DNA of 64,000 nucleotides from Silurus meridionalis (lineage: Eukaryota > Chordata > Actinopteri > Siluriformes > Siluridae), in contig NC_060886.1 of the NCBI RefSeq assembly GCF_014805685.1, positions 14,262,608-14,326,607 on the forward strand, in the 5' to 3' direction. The notes beneath the pieces were generated by a model. It was not told where the DNA came from. It saw only the letters and a list, made by a program, of their open reading frames with translations, and ran no database searches. A program made the translations under genes and the position numbers. How positions within the stretch are numbered: position 1 is the stretch's first letter; the number at the start of each line of letters is the position of its first letter. This document shows positions 53,220-64,000 of this stretch, piece after piece.

Positions 53220-56200
53220 TATGCTGCTTTTAAAATCTGACCTCATGTTTCATTTTGCAAAATACTTGGTAGTATTTAAAACTCACATCATGTGATGCAT
53301 TTCCCATGGCAGAAGTTCAAAAGAGGTCTGTGGCAAAACCGACCTGGCAACACTTTAAAGTTTTAAAGTCTGTGTAAGTTAATTGACTGTTTAAGATGTA
53401 CACAAAACACTCAGACAAGGTTCCTGTTCATGTTTAGTCTCTTCATGTTTGTAGTTTGTAGCTTTATTCAGTGTCTTAATGACAAGTAATTATTCCACCA
53501 TATATTGCTTTGTGTTTAATGTAATTGCTAGTTGATTACATTATGTCATTATTTGTAATACTTCAAAACTATCTTTGCTGACATGGACTGAAAAAACTCT
53601 TGCTTTTTTGCTTAAAAACAGATATTTTCTAAATATTTATCCAAGGTAAAACTTGCTCACATTTTTCTTTAAAAGCCTATGATTTTCTATCCCCATATCC
53701 CATATCTATTTGAGGTGTCCAAGTCAAATGGTGTTATTTTAATGGTCAAACCACCTGCATTTCTGAGTATTGAAGAAAGCATGATGGCTTTTGTCAGGTG
53801 AAGAATGTTTTTAAGGACTTACAATAGTTGGGTCCTGTTGCATTGCTAGCATTGTTCTCTCTTGTCTATGGTGGTGCTGATAATAGGTTGAGACTTTGGT
53901 ATTTTTAACAGATTTTTATTCTGGCTGTAATTTCCAGAGATTGCAATTTATTTCTTCTGCAGTGATAAGATGGGACAAGAGGAGTATAGAGTATGTTAAA
54001 AGAAATGCTCCCCCACCGCCCTACCAGAGCCCCTACAATATTTGTTCTTAAGTCTATCTAAAAGAGATATAGAGAGATAAGAAACTGAAAACGGCTAAGT
54101 TGTTTGTTTTTATTATGAGCAATTTTTAGGCTTAGCATAAATGTGTATCAATGGAGATATAAAACAGACGATTGTAATAAAAGCAAACAGTTTTGCAGAG
54201 TAGCAACAGAGTTGGACAAAGAAGCCTGGAGTAAACTATCCAAGAATGTTGATGTGTACATGAATGATTAGGTACATTACTTTTACTCTGCCACTAGCCT
54301 GTTAAAGCCCTTTATTGCCCAATAGGAAGAACACTGTACTGGCCAGAACTGGCCATGAACTTCTTAAACTTACATTTTACAAAACATAAAAAAATCTAAT
54401 CTTTATTATTTATTTATTTTATTTTCATTGTATTTTCCTTCAAATATTATTGTTTCATTTATATTTGTTTTAGTAATTAATTTTCACAAAAACTGTATTC
54501 CTTTGCCACTTGGTATGCATGCCTGGTAAGAAAAGGGAAGGTGAAATATATTTCTCCTGGATTATTATGCTACTATTTAATAGTCCTGTAAAGCTTGTTA
54601 ACAAATGAGGTACTTATGGGCAACTACTGTATAACAAGGTAATGTAGTTTCTTATTATAGGATATCATTTGGCTTTATGCAAATAAATTCATATTGAGCA
54701 CATTGTGAAGGAAAATATGTCACGTGTTCGTCATAATGCCAAGTCCTTTTAACTTTTTCTGTTCTGAATAGGTGAACTTTTCTGTATGTCTTTTTGCAGA
54801 TGACCACAATAGTAGTCGTGGTAGTGAATGCCTTCTTTTTTTATACAATTCCTGTTTCCCACAGGTCTCTCTGGAGTGGCCATATGGTGTTAGTTTACTA
54901 AGCCAAGTGATGGGTAGTGAAAAAGGTGGAGTGATACTGGAACTTTAACATAAGTGCCTGAAGCAAGAGGAATATATTTATAGAAAATGCTTCTTTAAAT
55001 GCTGATGTGCCACAATATAGTGTTTCAAACATATTACTTATGAACACCTACTTATTTGCTCATTCAGCAGGATTTTTAACTGCCTTTGTCATAAATAATG
55101 TCAGATGCTGCTTTCGCTTGATGACAAGTAACCTGTTGATCTATTGTACAATATATTTAATGTTGTCTTTATTCTATTCTATTCTATTCTTATTATAAGA
55201 TTTAGGGAATAATTGCTTACTTCAGATGATTACGGGCTCACATATTTATTTAGTTCAGAAAGGTGCATGACATATTTACAGTGAATTTACCAGTGAAACA
55301 CACTCTGTTTGGTCAAGATTTAATATTACCCAACCGTTATTATGGAATTAACTCTGTGAAGTAAATCTCACTTTAAAATGGCACTTGTTTCCTAATAATA
55401 AAAATATTTTTTTTCTTTTACCTTTTATAATATTATCTTTTTTCTCTTAAGTTAATTATTTACGATTCTGTTTATTTAGTACGTGATGTTCATGCTAGTA
55501 AATAAGAGGAATCATTGCTTTGAATCTTTACTGGCACATTTAAGAAGTATAACAACACAAAAGTATGCACACATGGAAAGTGTTGTGTATCATCTACTGA
55601 ATTTATATAATATCTAGGAACACAAGTACAGACTAATATTGAGAATGGCATGCAAGAGCACAGCCTACACACTTAGTAGCTGTAGTTTTTACAACAGTGA
55701 AGCAATCTCACTAAAGTGCATATCTTGACTGAACAGTATGTGAGGCATATGTAACGTCAGCTTAATCCTGACTGAGGGATTTGACTTGGTCAGCAGACTT
55801 GGATGACTGAAGCTGTTGCGTACCAGATGCCATCTTGCCAAGTCGATAGCTGGCCCAATTCAGCTAGACAAAGCCCTTTGCCATTGGTTCTTCTCCCAGA
55901 AGACAGCAGGGACCATTGCATTTAGAAGTAACAGGAGCTATAAGGAACTGTGCAATACTATGAATAAACCAATAAAAAAAGGGGACGTATATTCCAAGTC
56001 AGGTTCTATGGATTTTAGTTTATTGTTAAGGTGCAGAAGCTTCCTGGATCATTTAAGACTGAAATGTTTGTGGATTAATCATGTATTTAGGAATCAAAGG
56101 CAGTCTGTCTTTTTTCAGCAGACAAGGTAAGACTCTATTGTACCTGATATGCTTTGTTTCGTTATTAAACTTACCTGATTCCACTTCTCATGTTACATTT

Positions 56201-56229
56201 GACATTGCATGAAATGTTTATTACTATAC

Positions 56230-56540
56230 TGGCTCTTTCTTTTACCTCTGTGAGGTGAAAGGGAGTGTTCAGGCAGGGTGTGAAAATAGACCTAATGTTC
56301 TGCAATCAGCGTGTCATGCTCCAGAAATAAAAGAAAACACTGTACAAACATGCTCAATGTCAGAAGCTCATTACAGGCAAAGGGCTGTTTCTACTGCAGC
56401 AGAGAGGAGTAGTAAATCACTCTATACCCTGAAGCCCTGTTTTCAGCCCAGCCCAGAAGCCGTGTTTGCCTTATCCATGCGTTGATGTGCCACTCCTCTA
56501 ATGCTCCACATTCAAGCTTGCTGCCACATAACTATGAAAA
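56230..56540. promoter_or_regulatory. Candidate upstream regulatory element
   Basis: A unique, less AT-biased block with mixed motifs (TGCAATCAGCGTGTCATGCT, CAGAGAGGAGTAGTAAATCA). It may be one unit with the block at 57000-57420. The call is by texture only. Confidence 0.2.
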
Positions 56541-56679
56541 GTAATCATAAAGAAGAGAGAAACAGAGGGACACATTCAGCCTTTTCACAAATACACATAC
56601 ACATGGACCTATGTAGGAACATGTCTTGGTTGGAAACAACATTCTTTTCCATCTTATAAAAAAAAATCTTGTAAAAGCT

Positions 56680-56758
56680 AATTTTAGTAACCCCCATTTT
56701 CTATGTCAGAATCATGTGTAATTTTAGTAAGCCCCTTTTCTATGTCAGTATTTTGTGT
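56680..56758. repeat. 40 bp imperfect tandem duplication
   Basis: Two adjacent units each begin AATTTTAGTAA and continue through CCCC, TTTTCTATGTCAG and TGTGT, with a few differences. Confidence 0.85.
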
Positions 56759-56999
56759 TATGCCTGACAAGGTATCAGAATCAGACGTGAGCTACAACCA
56801 GCCAGGGGGCTGAGCATCACAAGATGACATCTGTGTTTATAAACGGCACTTCTGATCTTAGAAACAGCATGTGAGCTGAAAACAGTCATAATTTTTCACT
56901 GAAGGTGATGAAATCCCAATGGGGATAACAGAGCAAGAATCATGGCTTTGTATAGTGATGATAATTTCTTGCTTTCTAGTGTACATTAAATGGTGCTCT

Positions 57000-57420
57000 G
57001 GATGACCCCTGAGGCCTTGTGTGCCTGTTTATGCATGAGGTAAAAGCCTCCCATTCAGACTTGCACAGGCAACCCAGTTAAAATTTAAGTTTATTTAAAC
57101 AGCCCTTAAACAGTGGATTAACTTGCATTAGGCCCCAATCATGTGATCTGTTTTCCTTCCGAGCACACTCGCACAAATTCAGTCTGGCACGGTGTGCAGG
57201 TAGACACAGCTTAAAGAGTTATGGGTCAGGACACTCCACCAGCTCACCCAAACACTCAATGAGTTGCTAACAGTGTTGCATGCAAAGTCAACCTACACTG
57301 ATTGATGCATTAGTAAAAGAGTGTCACATGATAACCTGCAGTGTCACCTAATTACTAACGACAATAATTGTCATTAATGCACACAGTATCTTAAATTACT
57401 CTAAACCACATTTGTGTTTG
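57000..57420. promoter_or_regulatory. Candidate upstream regulatory element with homeodomain and Sox-like motifs
   Basis: A unique block with CTAATTAC, ATTAATG and the near-palindrome GACAATAATTGTC (57360-57372), two facing ACAAT half sites as used by Sox dimers. It lies about 17 kb upstream of the putative promoter. Motifs this short occur by chance; the call rests on clustering and lack of repeats. Confidence 0.3.
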
Positions 57421-59477
57421 TTTGTAGATTGCATATGTTTAATTGTGTACCCTATAACTTAAAGCTGCTTAAAGATAATAATTCTTGGAATATTTATTCA
57501 TTTATTATCTTGTGTTATCAGTTACAGCAATCACTTATGAGAATTATAGAACTTGTTCTGTATAATGTGTATTCATCCTTTCAGAGTTCTTAATTTTATT
57601 TTCATCAAATTTTCAATTAACATGAATCTGTATCAGACAAACCATATCGAAACCATTGCAGTCCCTATGTGAGAGGGACATAATCACAATTAGCATTTTG
57701 TGAATATAAAACAAATCAAATTTGAACAGCTGACAATTGATGTACTATAACTAATAAAGATGGCAGGCTAAGTAGGAGTTTGAATGGATGAATCATCAAT
57801 TATGCTTGAACACTGAGAGAGTTTGCACTCTACACACTTATAATGGAGCCTTTTACAAAGCAGTCCATTATACTGAGCATAATTTAGGTTGTATTCTTTT
57901 GATGCCTGTTTCCTGCATGGTACACATTAGTGTAGTGTACACAGTGTGAGCATGATTCACTATAAATAGATTAATCTTTGTGATTCATTGTTAATATAGG
58001 CTGCAGAGTTAACGGTGCAGCAAATGTTTTTGATATACCAGCAGCTGAAATTTCTAAACTTCTTTCGAATTCTTTTGATCCTTGCAGTTAAAACCCTTTC
58101 CTTAACCAGCATAAAACTTTAATGGACTCAATCATTACATCTGAATTAAGGGACATGCACCATTGTCTTGGTGTTGGTGGCATCTAAAAAAACAGTGCTT
58201 TTTTTTGTTCTCACAGTGATAACATCTTGGTATTTTGATTTTCTCTGAGGTTAAATCTCAGCTCTCATAAGACCTTTCCATAGGTTCGCAGGAAGTGGAT
58301 GAGCCCATCCAGTCTTTTTATCTAAGTTCATGTTCCAGTATCCACTTAGGGTGAACAAGTGGCTCATATAGAGAGGTGATCACTGACAGGATGCCATTGT
58401 GTGCTGAAGGTTGGCTTTTTAAATTATCATTAAAGTTAAAGGTTTCATTTTCTATTGATGATTGCATGCCAAGTGCATACTTTGCCTTCCCAGCATACAG
58501 AGGTTTTTCTGGTTTGGTTCTGTTCTTTATGTGGGGTACATCACTATGCCTACGCCTATAAGTTCCAGCTGCAGTGACTACACATTTAACAAAATAAATG
58601 TTTAGTCATTCGGTTGAGTTTCCACTCTGTGTGTTTGCTAGAGATTAGGAAAAAAAAAATCTTAAATGGTCTGATTATGTATTTTTAAATTTTTTTTATT
58701 TGGGAATTACTATGTTCACAAATATCCACAAATTTGAGACCCATAGTCTTACATAGGTCTTGTCAAAAATGCTTTGTCTTTACCGAAAAGCACCGACTGC
58801 TCATTGAGCTATGAGACAGTGGTGAGGTTAGTCACAGTTTATTAACAAAAGTATTCTTTGTTCATCCACCACTGTAGTATTTCTAGTTGTTTCTTTTTCC
58901 TGTGGTCAACATGTGTTCTTACATCGTATAAATATAATGTGTTATACCTTATATAAATTAGGTTCAGTTGTTTTTAAACATTTGCTTTAGCCATTCTTCA
59001 GAATAATTGACAATCATTACTCAGTGTTGAGAGATCTCCTCTTTCTTGATAATGATTTGTTTAATCTCTATTTTCAGCTCGAATTTATTTTTTTTAGGTT
59101 TTCTACGATAATTAATAAACACGACCTATGTTTTGGGTTGTTGTTTTTGCCAATATACAGGCACAAACAAACAAACACCAGATTTCATTACACATTCAGT
59201 GTCATAGACATCTATGACTATGCCTTTTGACAGCTCTTTTCTGCTCTTTTGTTAAGACTATGTATTTAAGTTTGTTGTAATCTAAGTATTGTACATTATC
59301 CAACTGGGCATTTGCATCATCATTATAATAGTTTCTAATAAGGGTTAGTGATAGAACCTTAGAATGTCCTATGAATGACAAAAGGTGGACAAAAGCAAAG
59401 AGAAAATTGATAGCTTATGTAGAAGTTATGAATCAGGCAGGACCATGGACCCATATTATACATTTTGTTTCTGTCAT

Positions 59478-59480
<3 letters not shown>

Positions 59481-59568
<88 letters not shown>
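59481..59568. repeat. (TA)44 microsatellite
   Basis: A pure TA run of 88 bp in upstream intergenic DNA. Confidence 0.98.
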
Positions 59569-59571
<3 letters not shown>

Positions 59572-60846
59572 AGTAAATCCGAATTTAGTTTCTAAATGCA
59601 GTCCTAAATGCAGTTACACTTTGCAGCATGGCTATCTCCGCATTACATTCTCAATGGTGAAGAGTGTAGTTGTTCTATAATGAGCAGGTAAAATGTAATC
59701 TGTCTTGTAGACTGGAAAGTGATTAAAGTTAGACTAAGTTCTGTCTGGGTCAGCAATTCACTTGACTCCTTGACACTCAGCTTGACTAAGACAAGACTGG
59801 CCTCATTCAGTGTCCTCCTCTCTTCCCCTTCCATGTGTTTAGAAAGATCTCCAAAACAAGCATACACTAGGGTAGAAATATATTACTAATTTTATGCCAC
59901 CATTATTGAAGTATATAAAGTAAGGTTTTCTCTCAAGTTATCTCTGTATTTACTCAGAATGTTTGTTATTATAAGAAAAGACATTATTTATATGAAATGA
60001 TTAAAAACTCTAATAAAAAAAAGAAAAACACAACAAAAAATGTCTCACTGTACCATGTACCTCTTAATAACACATATTTCATTGTATAGCCATGTTTAAA
60101 GTTAATATAAAACAACAAACATAGTGTTAAACTTTAAAATAATGAAAATAAATTACATTTTATAGCTCTATATCTTATAATTTTTTTCTATCAGTGGTCA
60201 GAGTTGTGTAGCTTGTGGATGATGTTTATTTAAATTATGCTACCTGTTTGTAGGAGTGGGTTTTTCCTGTGGTGTTGCTGAATAAGGTGCTGATGAGAAG
60301 TAGGCAGGGGTGCTGTGGACAGCTGGCCTGTCTTATCCCCTAAGTCTGCGCCTAAATTGGTTTTAGCAGTGCTAATAAAGCTGATTATCTCTCTGCTTCC
60401 AAGTCCCACTAACCCCAACACCAGGGCAGCTGGGGCTTTTGGACACTAACCCACCCTACTCATACCTCACAGCCTCCCTCCCTCTTTCTCCTTTTCTTTT
60501 ATATCATCTTGATTTAGCCAGCTGCTGTTAAAGCTTTGCACAGAGGCCTCAAGTGCTCTATTGTATCATACCATTTTGTCACCATGTGTGTGTGTGTCTA
60601 TGAGTGTGCTTGAATGTGCATCTAATTTAATTGCAATCATATTCTGGTACAAAATAGAAATAGATATATTAAAGATTTTGTAACAGAGTAATTTGAATAA
60701 TTTTTTTTTAATAAAAACAGAGAGTGAACAAAATTCAATATTCAAAATATGCTCAGTGCATAATTTTAGTACTATCACAGTAGTGGCAAACTTTGTTAAT
60801 AATAACTCCATAACTAGTTTGTACACACTATCACACTACTAGATTT

Positions 60847-60849
<3 letters not shown>

Positions 60850-60919
<70 letters not shown>
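60850..60919. repeat. (TA)35 microsatellite
   Basis: A pure TA run of 70 bp in upstream intergenic DNA. Confidence 0.98.
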
Positions 60920-60922
<3 letters not shown>

Positions 60923-62506
60923 CTACAGAAGAGAGGATTGAGAGGACAGGGTGACGCATGAAGCAGGAGGGAACACTTGAGGGGAAGATCTACCATCAGC
61001 TTGACTGTCTTCCAAATTGCCCTTAAAGAAGGGGAACTGCCTAAGAGCAGGAAACAACATCAAAGCCTAGGATATGTCTCCACCATTTGTAGACTACACC
61101 ACAATTGAGATATTCCTCCATGGTCTTTATGTTGAAATGTGATGAAGTGTATGGTCCTGGGCAGCAAACTCTGGCTAAAGAGGTTACAGTCAAATTTGAT
61201 CATTTTAATCTGATCTTTCATCACTTTAGGGTATTAGTTGAAGCTGTTGTGTAGAAATTGGGCAAACTTAATTATATTGTGTAAATGACCTGCAGAACTG
61301 TGCGATTACTAAGTTTCAATTCCTGTAAGAAGGTTCTTTCTAATGTTTAATGATTATGTTATCAACCACATCCTTTTATATAATTTTTAACTGGCACAAG
61401 TGCTAATTGTTTATCTCTCTGATTATCTATGTTTAGTTATATATAAGGCAATTTTATACAATAAAATATTATATTGGCAACATTTAAATTACACAATTTA
61501 AAATGTATATACATGGTTTAAAACACTTTCAAAGATAAATATTATTAAATACATATTTCTGGATACAGCTTAGCCAAATGCAGTGTGCAATAGACTCAGC
61601 AGGCCATTTATTTTTGTTTTTGCTAGACATTTGGAGATACAGGTCTCCTCACCTTTGGGCTATAGACTGGGGTTAAGCCAGAACCATTTAAGAGAGATGA
61701 TCAGGGGTCAAATGAAAACAAAACAACATTAGTCAAAACAATCATGCAGCATGTTATTCCGTTAGGGTCAAGGCATGTCAATTGTGGTGCAGCACAGAGT
61801 GGCCTGAAGCATGCCAGGAGCAGAGCAATATGTGAGGAAGCTCATTGTGCTAGTAATGGCCACTAGTAATGGCCAGTATGCTGTTTAAATAGGCCTAGAC
61901 ACATGTTCTCATAACGTTTAAGCACAACAGGCTAAAGAACAGTTAAATATTTAATTTCTGGCACTAATCCCACATGTCAAAAAAGTGTTTGTGATGTTAA
62001 TTTTTGCTGTGTGAATGAATACAGTGTAGACACTCATTTAGATCTTAATGATAACCAACCTAGCTGATAACATGACAAAGCAGTGAAAATGAGAAATGTG
62101 ACAGGAATTGTGGATGCTAGAGGCAGTGTAGTAAAGAGGGACACAAGTGTAACAAACAATTAAAAAAAACAATTTGGAAAATAAAATAAAGACAGGGAAT
62201 AAATACATAATTTAAACAGATGATTGTAGAGTCTCAGCCCAGACAGTATTATATTATAACTAGGGTACTTTTTTCAAGACCACACAGTCTTACAGCAAGT
62301 GAACATTCCCACTTTAGCTGATATGTTTTGATTTATATTAATAATAAATCAGAATAGCTCCTGTCATAAGACATGTTGAGTGAAAAAAACTGACTGAAAA
62401 GCTCAGTGTTCACAATGTTCACAAAAAGAATATCCGCAAGTTTCCTCTAGAAAGGTTTCTTCCCACAGGTCAGGCATTTTAGTTCTTTATTTTTAGAGCA
62501 TTCCAA

Positions 62507-62522
62507 GTGTGTGCGTGTGTGC

Positions 62523-62570
<48 letters not shown>

Positions 62571-62582
62571 GTGTGTGTGTGA
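62507..62582. repeat. (GT)n compound microsatellite
   Basis: GT units with GC and TATATG interruptions over 76 bp. Confidence 0.95.
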
Positions 62583-64000
62583 GTATTAATAATTACATCG
62601 GTAGTAGATCATTACACGGATAACAAGGCATATGTTTCTGTGTATTACAGGTTTTGCAACTGAAAATCCAGCAACTTATCATTTATTGCTTTTCATTGAT
62701 TATGTTAAACCAACATAAAGAGATTACTACAAAATATTCTGAGCATTCGGTTAACTTCTTTATATATGAGGTTTCCTGAAAAGCATACTGCCTGTATTGT
62801 TTTCTTCTACTTGCCACGTCTCATATCTCTTCTCACGTGGACATGCACACAGACTGCACACACAGTGGGTGGATCATAACAGAGATACATTTTAGTCTTA
62901 CGGTTTCAAAATTTCCCCTGATTAAAATCTAAACTTTTGACTTATCTTTAATTATGTCATAGCAAAGCCTCTGTCACAAAAACTGCTTTGTTTTTTCTTT
63001 CCAGGGCATATGAACATAATCTGCTTGCCATAACCAGCCCACACTTTGAAAAAAATGATGTTAAAGCTTCTAATGTTTCACAAAACACATTCATGATGAA
63101 AGCAATGTTTCATACCTAAACAAGGAAGAGACAGCTAGGGTAGAGAATGTGCCCATATCAGAGAACAAAGCAGTTACCTCACTGTCACTTACAAAAATGC
63201 ACCACAACGTGTACAACAGATTAAAATGCTTTTGATTAGGGAGATAAGATATAAAATATAAGCTGCACTTGTTAACTACAGGTTAACGTGTTTCATTATT
63301 GCACTGACAGTATTTGAATGTACCCATAAATAGATGGGTTCATATCTATTTAATTTTGATAGCTGAATAGGTCCTAAAATTTATTATAATCACTTATAAT
63401 AACTACATATTTGTCAAAGTGAAAATATTAAGCTTTCTTGAAATGGTTACCCTTGAAAAAGGTTTATATATCCATAATTAGTAATTGAAAATATATAATA
63501 CTGTGAAAAAATTCCTTTAAATATAGTGGAATACAATTAAAACTACCTACTAATCTTAAAACAGTAAAAAGTAATAATCTAAACAAAGTTATTATTTGGT
63601 GTGTCATTGCTTTGCCTTTCAAAATATAGCAATATAGAATCTTTTTTTTTATGTTTTTAAATTATTATTATTTTTTTGTGTGTGTAAAATGTTACAATCT
63701 CTTCTTACAAACAAAGATTTTTTGTATGTAATGTTTAAAAATCCGGACTGTTTTTACTAGTTTAATAAAGCAGAAAAAAATCTACCTGGACCCACCATTA
63801 AAGTCTACCCTGTGCAATAAGATTTTGAAAAATGTTCTCACTGTGTGCACAAGTTTTGCAGATCAATGACCTTTTATTTCACATTCTACAATAAAGCTAA
63901 GCAATTGTCATTTTTACAAATCACAGCTGGACTTGTCTAATTGAAAAAGGCCTGCAAATTATTAACCAATCAGGGAACTTCTGAAAAGGGAAGCAAGCCC

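Larger units (their letters stand above)
40351..64000. other. Upstream intergenic DNA, no gene supported
   Basis: No open frame longer than about 130 codons and no recognisable protein family occurs here, apart from the mariner remnant. The block has microsatellites (41115, 42545, 59481, 60850, 62507), SINE and LINE copies (42630, 44031, 45695, 46690), the mariner element (52724-53219) and several unique, less AT-biased blocks (48570-48850, 56230-56540, 57000-57420) that may be distal regulatory elements. Unmarked stretches are AT-rich sequence in which I see nothing. A gene-poor flank is plausible for a developmental regulator. Confidence 0.6.

Noticed and set aside
40351..64000. A second gene upstream of gli2
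   Set aside because: No pair of frames with splice borders and a recognisable protein was found. A non-coding RNA cannot be excluded without transcripts.

Overview
The window is vertebrate genomic DNA, most likely from a ray-finned fish. It is AT-rich, with long introns, many dinucleotide microsatellites, several fish-type tRNA-derived SINEs and LINE 3' tails, and a decayed mariner transposon. I cannot fix the species. The repeat families would suit an ostariophysan such as a catfish, characin or zebrafish relative, but that is a guess.

One protein-coding gene is recognisable: the 5' half of gli2, the zinc-finger transcription factor of Hedgehog signalling, on the minus strand. Four coding exons (2 to 5) can be placed to the base, at 29554-29440, 8907-8805, 2678-2476 and 1060-875. 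All have GT/AG borders and matching codon phases, and together they encode the first 202 residues. A non-coding first exon ending at 39788 lies in a CpG-rich block (about 39.66-40.35 kb) that is probably the promoter. The zinc fingers, activation domain and 3' end lie beyond position 1.

Layout in + coordinates: 1-874 partial intron 5; 875-2678 exons 5 and 4 with a 1.4 kb intron; 2679-8804 intron 3; 8805-8907 exon 3; 8908-29439 a 20.5 kb intron 2; 29440-29570 exon 2 with the start codon; 29571-39787 a 10.2 kb intron 1; 39788 to about 40.3 kb exon 1 and promoter; about 40.35-64 kb upstream intergenic DNA with no gene I can support.

Introns and upstream DNA carry unique, less AT-biased blocks that look like candidate cis-regulatory elements. 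This is expected around a developmental regulator, but no alignment was possible here. Points of interest are a long TC tract abutting the exon 3 acceptor, the frame-neutral exon 3+4 cassette, short upstream ORFs in the putative leader, a perfect AP-1 palindrome in intron 2, and an internally deleted mariner copy with recognisable terminal inverted repeats. I found no convincing sign of an undescribed multi-gene system.
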